From the NCBI RefSeq assembly GCF_008704935.1, contig NZ_CP023692.1:3171001-3235000 (forward strand): DNA of 64,000 nt. Direction: 5' to 3'. Numbering within the stretch: the first letter of the stretch is position 1; each line of letters starts with the position of its first letter. The DNA is from Streptomyces vinaceus (GTDB lineage Bacteria; Actinomycetota; Actinomycetes; Streptomycetales; Streptomycetaceae). Under the pieces are notes generated by a model that saw nothing but the letters and a program-made list of their open reading frames with translations, had not been told where the DNA came from and did no database searches. The translations under genes and the position numbers were made by a program. Of the stretch, positions 46,006 to 55,516 are shown piece after piece.

Positions 46006-46596
46006 TCAGTAGGCGGCGAAGTTCCAGAACAGCCCGACCTCGGTGTCGGAGACGACGACCAGGCCGGAGTCCTCCCAGTAGAAGGTCATCGGGCTGTAGC
46101 TCCAGTGGGAGGCCCCGAAGTCCAGCGTGCCGTTCCCGGGTGCGCCGACGGTGACGTTGGTGTGGCAGGTGAACGTGGACCCGTAGCGGGCCAGGAGGGT
46201 GCGGGCCAGGTCCTGAAGCTCCTCGGGGCTCTCGGTGAACCGTTCGAGGTTGCGCAGGGTGCAGCCGTCGTCGGTGAGCGCGAGCAGGAGGTTCTGCGCG
46301 CTCGTACGGTCGATCTCCCGCAGCCGTTCCCCGATGTCGACCGGGGTGAGCGGGCGGAAGGGGTCGGCCGGCGGGGGCGGGCGGAAGGGGAAGGCCGGCC
46401 GCGCCGCCCGTTCGGGGTCGTCCGCGGTGTCGTCGAGCCCGGCCCAGCCGCGCGGGTCGGGGACGGCGCGCTCCATGACGGCGAGCACGTCGGCCCGCCA
46501 GTCCTCGTGCGTGCGCGGACCGGTGGCGATGAACGCGTACGCGTCCTCGTAGAGGTGCCGTACCGCCGCTTCCCAGGACGCCTGGTCGATGGACAT
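46006..46596 (-). CDS. Uncharacterised protein, possible partner of the RNase A-like protein
   Basis: 196 residues. I do not recognise a family. It is acidic, has a Pro-rich middle (FPFRPPPPADPFRPL), and ends with an aromatic beta-rich part (DFGASHWSYSPMTFYWEDSGLVVVSDTEVGLFWNF). There is no signal peptide or membrane segment. It sits 28 bp upstream of the RNase A-like gene on the same strand, so it may be an immunity protein or a co-regulated component. The gene order (candidate immunity first) is the reverse of the usual polymorphic toxin arrangement. Confidence 0.6.
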   Translation of the reverse strand: MSIDQASWEAAVRHLYEDAYAFIATGPRTHEDWRADVLAVMERAVPDPRGWAGLDDTADDPERAARPAFPFRPPPPADPFRPLTPVDIGERLREIDRTSAQNLLLALTDDGCTLRNLERFTESPEELQDLARTLLARYGSTFTCHTNVTVGAPGNGTLDFGASHWSYSPMTFYWEDSGLVVVSDTEVGLFWNFAAY

Positions 46597-46731
46597 CTTC
46601 GAAGAACCGTTTCTCACTTGCTGGGCATGGACGTCATGACGGTGAACGGAGGATTGCGGCGGGACGGTTCCGTGCGGAACCGCGGCGATACGCTGGGCGC
46701 ACCCGCGAGACTCCAGTTCATGGGAGCACTG

Positions 46732-47222
46732 ATGAACCCGGAATACAGCTGGCCGAAGCCACCCGAGGGCGGCTGGACCGCGGACGACCTGGACACGCTT
46801 CCGAATCTGCCCCCGCACACGGAGCTGATCGACGGGAGCCTGATCTTCGTGGGTCCGCAGACCCTCTTCCACTCGCGAGCGGTCAGCTTCTTCGAGAGGC
46901 AGATCGAGTCGCTGGCCCCGGAAGGGCTGGAGGTCCTGCGCGAGTTCACCATCGACATCGATCGACACAACCGCCCCGAGCCGGATGTCATCGCCGCGAC
47001 CGCGAGACCAAACCCCTGAAGTACGCGCGCGCCAAGATCCCCCACTTCTGGCGGGTCGAGAACCGGGAGGGGCGGGCCGTTGTCTACGTCTTCGAACGCG
47101 AACCGGCCACCGGCACCTACACGAGCACCGGAATCTTCCACGACCGGCTGAAGGTCTCCGTCCCCTTCCCCATCGACCTGGACCTTTCCGAGGTCTGGCC
47201 GCAGCGGCGGAAGACGGAATAG
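46732..47222 (+). pseudogene. Uma2-family endonuclease gene, disrupted by internal deletion and frameshift
   Basis: The frame from ATG 46732 encodes a normal Uma2 N-terminus (GWTADDLDTLPNLPPHTELIDGSLI, LREFTIDIDRHNRPEPDVIA) and then stops at 47019. A different frame, from about 46995 to the TAG at 47220-47222, continues with the normal Uma2 C-terminus (DRETKPLKYARAKIPHFWRVEN to EVWPQRRKTE). The intervening segment with the VEVVSP region of the active site, about 40 residues in intact members, is missing. One deletion that was not a multiple of three explains both facts. Not expected to yield an active nuclease. Confidence 0.85.
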
Positions 47223-47230
47223 CCGGCACA

Positions 47231-47274
47231 CGCACCAGGGCCCGGCTCCCCGAAGGGGGCCGGGCCCGGGTGCG
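47231..47274. terminator. Terminator of the main nuo operon
   Basis: The outer arms CGCACC/GGTGCG enclose GGGCCCGGC/GCCGGGCCC and a CCCC-GAAG-GGGG tip. It lies 15 bp after the nuoN stop (minus strand) and 9 bp after the pseudogene stop. Confidence 0.85.
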
Positions 47275-47288
47275 TGCGGGGCGGACGG

Positions 47289-48944
47289 TCAGCGCACGAA
47301 CGTGCTCGCCTGGCCCGCCAGGTCCAGGAAGTACTGCGGGGCCACGCCCAGGACCAGGGTCACCGCCACGCCCACCGCGATCGTCGTCATCGTCAGCGGC
47401 GAGGGGACGGCCACCGTCGGGCCGTCGGCCTTCGGCTCGCTGAAGAACATCAGGACGATGACCCGGATGTAGAAGAACGCGGCGATCGCGGACGAGATCA
47501 CACCGACCACGACCAGCGCCCCGGCTCCACCCTCCGCCGCCGCCTTGAACACGGCGAACTTCCCGGCGAAGCCGGAGGTCAGCGGGATGCCGGCGAAGGC
47601 CAGCAGGAACACCGCGAAGACCGCCGCCGTCAGCGGCGAACGGCGGCCCAGGCCGGCCCACTTGGACAGGTGCGTCGCCTCGCCGCCCGCGTCGCGCACC
47701 AGCGTGACCACCGCGAACGCGCCGATCGTCACGAAGGAGTACGCGCCCAGGTAGAAGAGGACGGACTGGACGCCCTGCGCCGAGGTCGCGATCACGCCGG
47801 CCAGGATGAAGCCCGCGTGCGCGATCGAGGAGTACGCCAGCAGCCGCTTCACGTCGGTCTGGGTCACCGCGATCACCGCGCCGGCCAGCATCGTCAGGAT
47901 CGCCACGCCCCACATCACCGGCCGCCAGTCCCACCGCAGGCCCGGCAGGACCACGTACAGCAGGCGCAGCAGCGCACCGAACGCGGCCACCTTCGTCGCC
48001 GCCGCCATGAAGCCCGTGACCGGGGTCGGGGCGCCCTGGTAGACGTCCGGGGTCCACATGTGGAACGGGACCGCGCCGACCTTGAAGAGCAGGCCCATCA
48101 GGATCAGCGCGCCGCCGATCAGCAGCAGCGCGTCGTTGCCCATGGTGTCGGCGAGCGCCGGGTCGATCTTGCTGACCGTGCCGTCGACCACGTCGGCGAT
48201 GGCCGCGTACGAGACCGAGCCCGCGTACCCGTAGACCAGCGCGATGCCGAAGAGGAGGAAGGCGGAGGAGAAGGCGCCGAGCAGGAAGTACTTGACCGCG
48301 GCCTCCTGCGACATCAGCCGCTGGCGGCGGGCGACGGCGCACAGCAGGTACAGCGGGAGGGAGAAGACCTCCAGGGCCACGAACAGCGTCAGCAGGTCGT
48401 TCGCCGCCGGGAAGATCAGCATGCCGGAGACCGCGAACAGGGCCAGCGGGAAGACCTCGGTGGTGGTGAAGCCCGCCTTGACGGCGGCCTTCTCGCTCTC
48501 GCTGCCCGGTACGGACGCCGCCTGCGCGGCGAAGGAGTCCACCCGGTTGCCGTGGGCCGCCGGGTCCAGGCGCCGCTCGGCGAAGGTGAAGACCGCGACG
48601 ATCGCGGACAGCAGGATGATCCCCTGGAGGAACAGTGCCGGGCCGTCCACGGCCACCGCGCCCATCGCCGCGATGTGCGCCTTGTCGCTGCCGTACCCGC
48701 CGGCGGCGAGGCCGACGACCGCCGCGAAGGCCGAGGCCAGCGCGGCGACGGCGAGGAACACCTGGACGTAGTAGCGGGACTTGCGCGGTACGAAGGCCTC
48801 GACGAGGACTCCGAGGACCGCCGCGCCCACCACGATCAGCGCGGGCGCGAGCTGCGCGTATTCGATGTGCGGGGCCGGGATCCGGTCGATCGGTTCCCCG
48901 GCCGCCAGTGTCAGCAGCCCATGGGCCGCAGCCATGGTGCTCAC
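47289..48944 (-). CDS. nuoN: NADH-quinone oxidoreductase subunit N
   Basis: 551 residues from GTG overlapping the nuoM stop (GTGA). KVGAVPFHMWTPDVYQGAPTPVTGFMAAATKVAAF is the canonical NuoN channel segment, and FALEVFSLPLYLL-like sequence contains the conserved Glu. It has about 14 helices. It is the promoter-distal gene of the complete operon, ending just before the strong terminator. Confidence 0.96.
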   Translation of the reverse strand: MSTMAAAHGLLTLAAGEPIDRIPAPHIEYAQLAPALIVVGAAVLGVLVEAFVPRKSRYYVQVFLAVAALASAFAAVVGLAAGGYGSDKAHIAAMGAVAVDGPALFLQGIILLSAIVAVFTFAERRLDPAAHGNRVDSFAAQAASVPGSESEKAAVKAGFTTTEVFPLALFAVSGMLIFPAANDLLTLFVALEVFSLPLYLLCAVARRQRLMSQEAAVKYFLLGAFSSAFLLFGIALVYGYAGSVSYAAIADVVDGTVSKIDPALADTMGNDALLLIGGALILMGLLFKVGAVPFHMWTPDVYQGAPTPVTGFMAAATKVAAFGALLRLLYVVLPGLRWDWRPVMWGVAILTMLAGAVIAVTQTDVKRLLAYSSIAHAGFILAGVIATSAQGVQSVLFYLGAYSFVTIGAFAVVTLVRDAGGEATHLSKWAGLGRRSPLTAAVFAVFLLAFAGIPLTSGFAGKFAVFKAAAEGGAGALVVVGVISSAIAAFFYIRVIVLMFFSEPKADGPTVAVPSPLTMTTIAVGVAVTLVLGVAPQYFLDLAGQASTFVR

Positions 48945-50533
48945 TTCGCCGCCTCCCCGTTCTTGGCCTCGACGGCCACCTGTGGCTTCGGGTCCTTCTC
49001 GTGGACGTCGGACATGGTGTGCTCCACCGCCGGGTTGACGATCTGGGTGAGCGGCTTCGGGTACACGCCGAGCCCGATCAGCAGCACGACCAGCGGGGCG
49101 ACCACCAGCACCTCGCGCAGGCGCAGGTCCTTCATCGTGCGGACCTCCTCCTTCACGGGGCCGGTCATCGTCCGCTGGTAGAGCACCAGGGTGTAGAGCG
49201 CGGCCAGCACGATGCCGATGGTGGCGATGATGCCGATGACCGGGTACCGGGCGAACGTGCCGACCAGGACCAGGAATTCACTGACGAAGGGGGCGAGGCC
49301 CGGCAGCGAGAGGGTGGCCAGGCCACCGATCAGGAAGGTGCCGGCCAGCACCGGGGCCACCTTCTGCACACCGCCGTAGTCGGCGATGAGCCGGGAGCCG
49401 CGGCGCGAGATCAGGAAGCCGGCGACCAGCATCAGCGCCGCCGTCGAGATCCCGTGGTTGACCATGTACAGCGTCGCGCCCGACTGCCCCTGGGAGGTCA
49501 TCGCGAAGATGCCCATGATGATGAACCCGAAGTGGGAGATCGAGGCGTACGCGACCAGGCGCTTGATGTCCCGCTGCCCGACCGCGACCAGGGCGCCGTA
49601 GACGATACTGATCAGGGCCAGGACGAGGATCGCGGGCGTGGCCCACTTGCTGGCCTCGGGGAACAGCCCGAGGCAGAAGCGGAGCATCGCGAAGGTGCCG
49701 ACCTTGTCGACGACCGCGGTGATCAGCACGGCGACCGGGGCGGTGGCCTCGCCCATCGCGTTCGGCAGCCAGGTGTGCAGCGGCCACAGCGGGGCCTTCA
49801 CCGCGAAGGCGAAGAAGAACCCGAGGAACAGCAGCCGCTCGGTGTTGGCCGCCATGTCGAGCGTGCCCGCGGCGCGGGCGGCGGTGATCTCCTGGAGCGA
49901 GAAGTTCCCGGCGACCACGTACAGGCCGATGACGGCGGCCAGCATGATCAGGCCGCCGACCAGGTTGTAGAGGAGGAACTTCACCGCCGCGTACGAGCGC
50001 TGCGCGGCCGCGTTCTCGTCGGAGCCGGCGTGCGCCCGGTCCCCGAAGCCGCCGATGAGGAAGTACATCGGGATCAGCATGGCTTCGAAGAAGATGTAGA
50101 AGAGGAAGACGTCGGTGGCCTCGAAGGAGATGATCACCATCGCCTCGACCATCAGGATCAGGGCGAAGAAGCCCTGCGTCGGCCGCCAGCGCGAGGAAGA
50201 GGTCTCCAGAGGGTCGGCGTCGTTCCAGCCGGCCCCGATCACGAACGGGATCAGCAGGGCGGTGAGCCCGATGAGCGCCACCGCGATGCCGTCGACGCCC
50301 AGTTCGTAGCGCACGCCGAAGTCGGCGATCCAGGCGTGCGATTCGGTGAGCTGGTAGCGGGCGCCACCGGGCTCGAAGCGGACCGCGACGAGCACGGCCA
50401 GGACCAGTGTCGCCAGCGAGAAGAGCAGCGCCAGCCACTTGGCGGCGGTCCTGCGGGCGGCCGGGACGGCCGCCGTCAGGACGGCGCCGACCGCGGGGAC
50501 CGCCGCCGTCACCGTCAGAAGCGGGAAACTCAT
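48941..50533 (-). CDS. nuoM: NADH-quinone oxidoreductase subunit M
   Basis: 530 residues. LGVDGIAVALIGLTALLIPF, FFEAMLIPMYFLIGGFG (conserved Glu) and AVKAPLWPLHTWLPNAMGEATAPVAVLI (channel Lys/His) identify NuoM. It starts 1 bp after the nuoL stop. Antiporter-like proton-translocating subunit. Confidence 0.96.
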   Translation of the reverse strand: MSFPLLTVTAAVPAVGAVLTAAVPAARRTAAKWLALLFSLATLVLAVLVAVRFEPGGARYQLTESHAWIADFGVRYELGVDGIAVALIGLTALLIPFVIGAGWNDADPLETSSSRWRPTQGFFALILMVEAMVIISFEATDVFLFYIFFEAMLIPMYFLIGGFGDRAHAGSDENAAAQRSYAAVKFLLYNLVGGLIMLAAVIGLYVVAGNFSLQEITAARAAGTLDMAANTERLLFLGFFFAFAVKAPLWPLHTWLPNAMGEATAPVAVLITAVVDKVGTFAMLRFCLGLFPEASKWATPAILVLALISIVYGALVAVGQRDIKRLVAYASISHFGFIIMGIFAMTSQGQSGATLYMVNHGISTAALMLVAGFLISRRGSRLIADYGGVQKVAPVLAGTFLIGGLATLSLPGLAPFVSEFLVLVGTFARYPVIGIIATIGIVLAALYTLVLYQRTMTGPVKEEVRTMKDLRLREVLVVAPLVVLLIGLGVYPKPLTQIVNPAVEHTMSDVHEKDPKPQVAVEAKNGEAAK

Positions 50534-50534
50534 C

Positions 50535-52430
50535 TCACACCGCCCTCATCAGCAGGGTCGCGGCGATGAGGATCGCCGTGCCCCCGAACATCGAGACCGC
50601 GTAGCTGCGGGCGTAGCCGTTCTGCAGCTTGCGCAGCCGGCCCGAGGCCCCGCCGACGGCGGCCGCCGTCCCGTTGACCACCCCGTCGACCAGGCTGTGG
50701 TCGACGTACACGAGCGAGCGGGTCAGGTGCTCCCCGCCACGCACCAGCACGACGTGGTTGAAGTCGTCCTGGAACAGGTCCCGCCGGGCCGCCCGCGTGA
50801 GGAACGAGCCGCGCGGGGCGACCACCGGGACGGGCCTGCGGCCGTACATCGACCAGGCGATGGCCACGCCGACGACCAAGACGACCATGGTGGACGCGGT
50901 CACCGTCATGGCGCTGACCGGCGAATTGCCGTGCTCGTAACCGGTGACGGGCTCCAGCCACTTCAGGAAGCGCTCGCCGATCTCGAAGAACGCCCCGGCG
51001 AACACCGACCCGAACGCCAGGACGATCATCGGGATGGTCATCGACTTCGGGGACTCGTGCGGGTGCGGCTCGTGACCCGCCTCGTCCGGCTGCCAGCGCT
51101 TCTCACCGAAGAAGGTGAGGAGCATGACCCGGGTCATGTAGAAGGCGGTGATTCCGGCGCCCAGCAGGGCGACCCCGCCCAGGATCCAGCCCTGGGTGCC
51201 GCCCTTGGCGAAGGCCGCCTCGATGATCATGTCCTTGGAGAAGAAGCCGGACAGGCCCGGGAAGCCGATGATCGCCAGGTAGCCGAGGCCGAAGGTGACG
51301 AAGGTGACCGGCATGAACTTCCGCAGGGCGCCGTACTTGCGCATGTCCACCTCGTCGTTCATCCCGTGCATGACGGAACCCGCGCCGAGGAAGAGGCCGG
51401 CCTTGAAGAAGCCGTGCGTGACCAGGTGCATGATCGCGAAGACGTACCCGACGGGGCCGAGGCCCGCGGCCAGGATCATGTAGCCGATCTGCGACATCGT
51501 CGACCCGGCGAGGGCCTTCTTGATGTCGTCCTTCGCGCAACCGACGATCGCACCGAAGATCAGCGTGACCGCGCCCACGACGGTGACCACCAGCTGGGCG
51601 TCCGGCGCCCCGTTGAAGACGGCGGCCGAGCGGACGATCAGGTACACGCCCGCCGTCACCATCGTCGCCGCGTGGATCAGGGCCGAGACCGGGGTCGGGC
51701 CCTCCATCGCGTCGCCGAGCCAGGACTGGAGCGGCACCTGGGCCGACTTGCCGCAGGCGGCCAGCAGCAGCATCAGGGCGATCGCCGTCAGCTTGCCCTC
51801 GGTGGCGTTCCCCACGGAGGCGAACACCGGGCCGAAGGCGAAGGTCCCGAAGGTGGTGAACAGCAGCATGATCGCGATCGACAGGCCCATGTCGCCGACC
51901 CGGTTGACCAGGAAGGCCTTCTTCGCGGCGGTCGCCGCGCTGGGCTTGTGCTGCCAGAACCCGATGAGCAGGTACGAGGCGAGACCGACGCCCTCCCACC
52001 CGACGTACAGCAGCAGGTAGTTGTCGGCGAGGACCAGCAGCAGCATCGCCGCGAGGAACAGGTTCAGGTAGCCGAAGAAGCGCCGGCGGCGCTCGTCGTG
52101 CTCCATGTACCCGATGGAGTAGATGTGGATGAGCGTGCCGACCCCGGTGATCAGCAGGACGAACGTCATCGACAGCTGGTCGAGCTGGAAGGCGACGTCC
52201 GCCTGGAAGCCCTCGACGGGGATCCAGGTGTACAGCTTCTCGTGCAGGGTGCGGTCCTCGGCACCGCGGCCCAGCATGTCGGTGAACAGGGCAACGCCGA
52301 TGCCGAAGGAGGCGGCGGCGAACAGGGTGCCGAGCCAGTGCCCGGCCTTGTCGAGGCGCCGGCCGCCGAGGAGCAGCACCGCCGCTCCGAGCAGGGGCGC
52401 CGCGATCAGCAGCCCGATCAGATTCTCCAC
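50535..52430 (-). CDS. nuoL: NADH-quinone oxidoreductase subunit L
   Basis: 631 residues from [68 protein letters not shown] and the C-terminal lateral helix ([30 protein letters not shown]) are all present. It is the distal antiporter of the pump, with no linker insert, unlike nuoL2. Confidence 0.96.
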   Translation of the reverse strand: MENLIGLLIAAPLLGAAVLLLGGRRLDKAGHWLGTLFAAASFGIGVALFTDMLGRGAEDRTLHEKLYTWIPVEGFQADVAFQLDQLSMTFVLLITGVGTLIHIYSIGYMEHDERRRRFFGYLNLFLAAMLLLVLADNYLLLYVGWEGVGLASYLLIGFWQHKPSAATAAKKAFLVNRVGDMGLSIAIMLLFTTFGTFAFGPVFASVGNATEGKLTAIALMLLLAACGKSAQVPLQSWLGDAMEGPTPVSALIHAATMVTAGVYLIVRSAAVFNGAPDAQLVVTVVGAVTLIFGAIVGCAKDDIKKALAGSTMSQIGYMILAAGLGPVGYVFAIMHLVTHGFFKAGLFLGAGSVMHGMNDEVDMRKYGALRKFMPVTFVTFGLGYLAIIGFPGLSGFFSKDMIIEAAFAKGGTQGWILGGVALLGAGITAFYMTRVMLLTFFGEKRWQPDEAGHEPHPHESPKSMTIPMIVLAFGSVFAGAFFEIGERFLKWLEPVTGYEHGNSPVSAMTVTASTMVVLVVGVAIAWSMYGRRPVPVVAPRGSFLTRAARRDLFQDDFNHVVLVRGGEHLTRSLVYVDHSLVDGVVNGTAAAVGGASGRLRKLQNGYARSYAVSMFGGTAILIAATLLMRAV

Positions 52431-52442
52431 TGTGAGCGCCCC

Positions 52443-52742
52443 TTACAGCTTCATCAGGCTGGCGTCGTCGACCGAGGCCGAGTGGCGGGTACGGAACAGC
52501 GACACGATGATCGCGAGGCCCACCACGACCTCCGCGGCGGCGACGACCATCGTGAAGAAGGCGATGATCTGGCCGTCGAGGTTGCCGTGCATCCGGGAGA
52601 AGGCGACGAAGGCGAGGTTGCAGGCGTTGAGCATGAGCTCGACGCACATGAACAGCACGATCGCGTTCTTGCGGATGAGCACGCCGGCCGCGCCGATGGT
52701 GAACAGCAGGGCGGCCAGGTACAGGTAGTTGACCGGATTCAC
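52443..52742 (-). CDS. nuoK: NADH-quinone oxidoreductase subunit K
   Basis: 99 residues, the family's standard length, from GTG overlapping the nuoJ stop. [19 protein letters not shown] and [19 protein letters not shown] carry the two conserved glutamates of the membrane proton path. Confidence 0.97.
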   Translation of the reverse strand: MNPVNYLYLAALLFTIGAAGVLIRKNAIVLFMCVELMLNACNLAFVAFSRMHGNLDGQIIAFFTMVVAAAEVVVGLAIIVSLFRTRHSASVDDASLMKL

Positions 52743-53548
52743 TTCGATGCCTCCTCGCGGCCGAGGCGCTCCGCCGACGCCTGCTCCAGCGCCTTCAGGT
52801 CGTTCAGCGCCTCGCTCGACACGTCGCGGATCTGGCCGCGGGCGCGCAGCGTCTTGTTGACGGTCAGCTCGGACGGGGTGCCGTCCGGGAGCAGACCGGC
52901 GACGTCCACCGCGTTGTGCCGGGCGTAGACGCCGGGTGCGGGCAGCGGCGGGAGCTGGACGCCCTCGCGCACGCGCCGCTCGGCGAGCTCGCGCTGGGTG
53001 GCGGCGCGCTCGGTGCGCTCGCGGTGGGTGAGGACCATCGCGCCGACCGCGGCGGTGATCAGCAGCGCGCCGGTGATCTCGAAGGCGAACACGTACTTGG
53101 TGAAGATCAGCGTGGCCAGCCCCTCCACGTGCCCGGCGGAGTTGACCCGGCCGAGCCCGTTGAAGTGGGTCAGCTTGGCGTTGGCGATGCCCGCGATCAG
53201 CAGGACGCCGAAGCCGAGCCCGCACAGGACGGCCAGCCAGCGCTGCCCCTTGAGGGTCTCCTTCAGCGAGTCCGCCGCGGTGACGCCGACGAGCATGACC
53301 ACGAAGAGGAAGAGCATCATGATCGCGCCGGTGTAGACGATGACCTGGACCACGCCCAGGAAGTACGCCCCGTTGGCGAGGTAGAAGACCGCCAGGATGA
53401 TCATCGTCCCGGCCAGGCTGAGCGCGCTGTGCACGGCCTTCTTCATCAGGATCGTGGACAGCGCGCCGATGACGGCGACGGTGGCGAGGACCCAGAACTG
53501 GACCGCCTCGCCCGTGGAGGTCGTGGTGGCCGCTGCGAGGGCGCTCAT
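52739..53548 (-). CDS. nuoJ: NADH-quinone oxidoreductase subunit J
   Basis: 269 residues. [28 protein letters not shown] is the NuoJ helix-3 signature with the Tyr/Gly pi-bulge. Five helices are followed by a hydrophilic C-terminal extension of about 90 residues, longer than in enterobacteria and usual in actinobacteria. The start overlaps the nuoI stop (ATGC...TGA within four bases). Confidence 0.96.
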   Translation of the reverse strand: MSALAAATTTSTGEAVQFWVLATVAVIGALSTILMKKAVHSALSLAGTMIILAVFYLANGAYFLGVVQVIVYTGAIMMLFLFVVMLVGVTAADSLKETLKGQRWLAVLCGLGFGVLLIAGIANAKLTHFNGLGRVNSAGHVEGLATLIFTKYVFAFEITGALLITAAVGAMVLTHRERTERAATQRELAERRVREGVQLPPLPAPGVYARHNAVDVAGLLPDGTPSELTVNKTLRARGQIRDVSSEALNDLKALEQASAERLGREEASK

Positions 53549-54153
53549 GCCTGCACCTCCTCGGCACCGGCCGCGGTCTCCCCCTTGGAGACCGCCACCT
53601 GACGGACCGTCCCGGGAGCCGCCCCCGTCACCAGCCCGCGGTAGTAGTCCTGCTCGTCCGTGCCGGGGAAGATCGAGTGCGGGGACTCGACCATGCCCTC
53701 GGTCAGACCGGCGAGCAGCTGCTCCTTGGTGTAGATGAGCGATTCGCGGCTGGAGTCGGCCAGTTCGAACTCGTTCGTCATCGTCAGCGCCCGCGTCGGG
53801 CACGCCTCGATGCACAGCCCGCACAGGATGCAGCGGGCGTAGTTGATCTGGTAGACCCGCCCGTACCGCTCTCCCGGGGAGTAGCGCTCCTCCTCGGTGT
53901 TGTCCGCGCCCTCCACGTAGATGGCGTCGGCGGGGCAGGCCCAGGCGCAGAGCTCGCAGCCGATGCACTTCTCCAGACCGTCCGGGTGCCGGTTCAGCTG
54001 GTGGCGTCCGTGGAAGCGCGGAGCGGTGGTCTTCTGCTGCTCGGGGTACTGCTCGGTGAGGCGCTTCTTGAACATGGCCTTGAAGGTCACGCCGAAGCCG
54101 GCCACCGGGTTCTGCCACTTCTCGCCCTGCTCGGCGTCAGACTTGTCAGACAT
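53545..54153 (-). CDS. nuoI: NADH-quinone oxidoreductase subunit I
   Basis: 202 residues. Two 4Fe-4S motifs, [12 protein letters not shown] and [12 protein letters not shown], hold clusters N6a and N6b. The N-terminal amphipathic segment ([19 protein letters not shown]) rests on the membrane. The start at 54153 overlaps the nuoH end by 8 bp. No alanine-rich tail, unlike NuoI2. Confidence 0.97.
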   Translation of the reverse strand: MSDKSDAEQGEKWQNPVAGFGVTFKAMFKKRLTEQYPEQQKTTAPRFHGRHQLNRHPDGLEKCIGCELCAWACPADAIYVEGADNTEEERYSPGERYGRVYQINYARCILCGLCIEACPTRALTMTNEFELADSSRESLIYTKEQLLAGLTEGMVESPHSIFPGTDEQDYYRGLVTGAAPGTVRQVAVSKGETAAGAEEVQA

Positions 54154-55516
54154 TCTCAGCACCCTCCTCTCGGTCACTGTCAGTATTCGTCCCGCCACTG
54201 ACAATCAGCTCCCGCTCGTTGCGAGGCCGCCTGCGCGGTACGGGTGCCAGGTGCTGGCCGGGCTTGGGCGGTACGGGGAACCCGCCCGCCAGCGGGTCGA
54301 AGGGCTCGGCCCCGGCGGCTTCGCCGGCCTTCTCGGCGACGGCCTTCTCCTTCCGGTCGCGGAAGAGGTCCGCCACGAAGGACAGCAGCAGGATCGCGAC
54401 GACCCCGCCGCCGACGTACAGGACGATCTCCGAGAAGTCGTAGTTCTCGTTGCGCAGGGCCCGGACGGTCGCGACCAGCATCAGCCAGACCACGGAGACC
54501 GGGATCAGGACCTTCCAGCCGAGCTTCATCAGCTGGTCGTAGCGCACGCGCGGCAGCGTGCCGCGCAGCCAGATGAAGAAGAACAGCAGCAGCTGGACCT
54601 TGATGACGAACCAGAGCATCGGCCACCAGCCGTGGTTCGCGCCCTCCCAGAAGTGGCTGATCGGGTACGGGGCCCGCCAGCCGCCCAGGAACAGGGTGAC
54701 CGAGACCGCCGAGACGGTGACCATGTTGACGTACTCGGCCAGCATGAACAGCGCGAACTTGATGGAGGAGTACTCGGTGTTGAAGCCGCCGACGAGGTCG
54801 CCCTCGGACTCCGGCATGTCGAACGGCGCGCGGTTCGTCTCGCCGACCATCGTGATCACGTAGATGATGAACGAGACCGGCAGCAGCACGATGTACCAGC
54901 GGTCCGCCTGCGCCTCCACGATGGCCGAGGTCGACATCGACCCGGAGTAGAGGAAGACGGAGGCGAAGGCCGCGCCCATCGCGATCTCGTACGAGATCAT
55001 CTGCGCGCAGGAGCGCAGGCCGCCGAGCAGCGGGTACGTCGAGCCCGAGGACCAGCCGGCCAGGACGATGCCGTAGATGCCGACCGAGGCCACCGCGAGG
55101 ATGTAGAGCATCGCGATCGGCAGGTCGGTGAGCTGCATCGTCGTGCGCTGGCCGAAGATCGAGACCTCGTCGCCGGCCGGGCCGAACGGGATCACCGCGA
55201 TGGCCATGAAGGCCGGGATCGCCGCGATGATCGGGGCCAGGACGTACACCACCTTGTCGGCCCGCTTGACGATGATGTCTTCCTTGAGCATCAGCTTCAC
55301 GCCGTCGGCGAGCGACTGGAGCATGCCCCAGGGGCCGTGCCGGTTGGGGCCGATGCGCAGCTGCATCCAGGCGACGACCTTGCGCTCCCACACGATGGAG
55401 AAGAGCACGGTCACCATCAGGAAGGCGAAGCAGAACACCGCCTTGATCACGACCAGCCACCAGACGTCCCTGCCGAACAGGGAGAGGTCCTCGGCCGCGA
55501 GCTGTACCGCGTTCAC
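54146..55516 (-). CDS. nuoH: NADH-quinone oxidoreductase subunit H
   Basis: 456 residues from [39 protein letters not shown] and [26 protein letters not shown] are the quinone-chamber motifs. A hydrophilic tail of about 90 residues ([19 protein letters not shown]) extends it beyond the usual 320-350. The start overlaps the nuoG stop (GTGA). Confidence 0.97.
   Translation of the reverse strand: MNAVQLAAEDLSLFGRDVWWLVVIKAVFCFAFLMVTVLFSIVWERKVVAWMQLRIGPNRHGPWGMLQSLADGVKLMLKEDIIVKRADKVVYVLAPIIAAIPAFMAIAVIPFGPAGDEVSIFGQRTTMQLTDLPIAMLYILAVASVGIYGIVLAGWSSGSTYPLLGGLRSCAQMISYEIAMGAAFASVFLYSGSMSTSAIVEAQADRWYIVLLPVSFIIYVITMVGETNRAPFDMPESEGDLVGGFNTEYSSIKFALFMLAEYVNMVTVSAVSVTLFLGGWRAPYPISHFWEGANHGWWPMLWFVIKVQLLLFFFIWLRGTLPRVRYDQLMKLGWKVLIPVSVVWLMLVATVRALRNENYDFSEIVLYVGGGVVAILLLSFVADLFRDRKEKAVAEKAGEAAGAEPFDPLAGGFPVPPKPGQHLAPVPRRRPRNERELIVSGGTNTDSDREEGAENV

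Noticed and set aside
46006..46596. SUKH-type immunity protein
   Set aside because: It lacks the G-x-x-P helix and the L-Y-x-x-x-D/N-G-G pattern seen in the real SUKH protein at 12194-12721.
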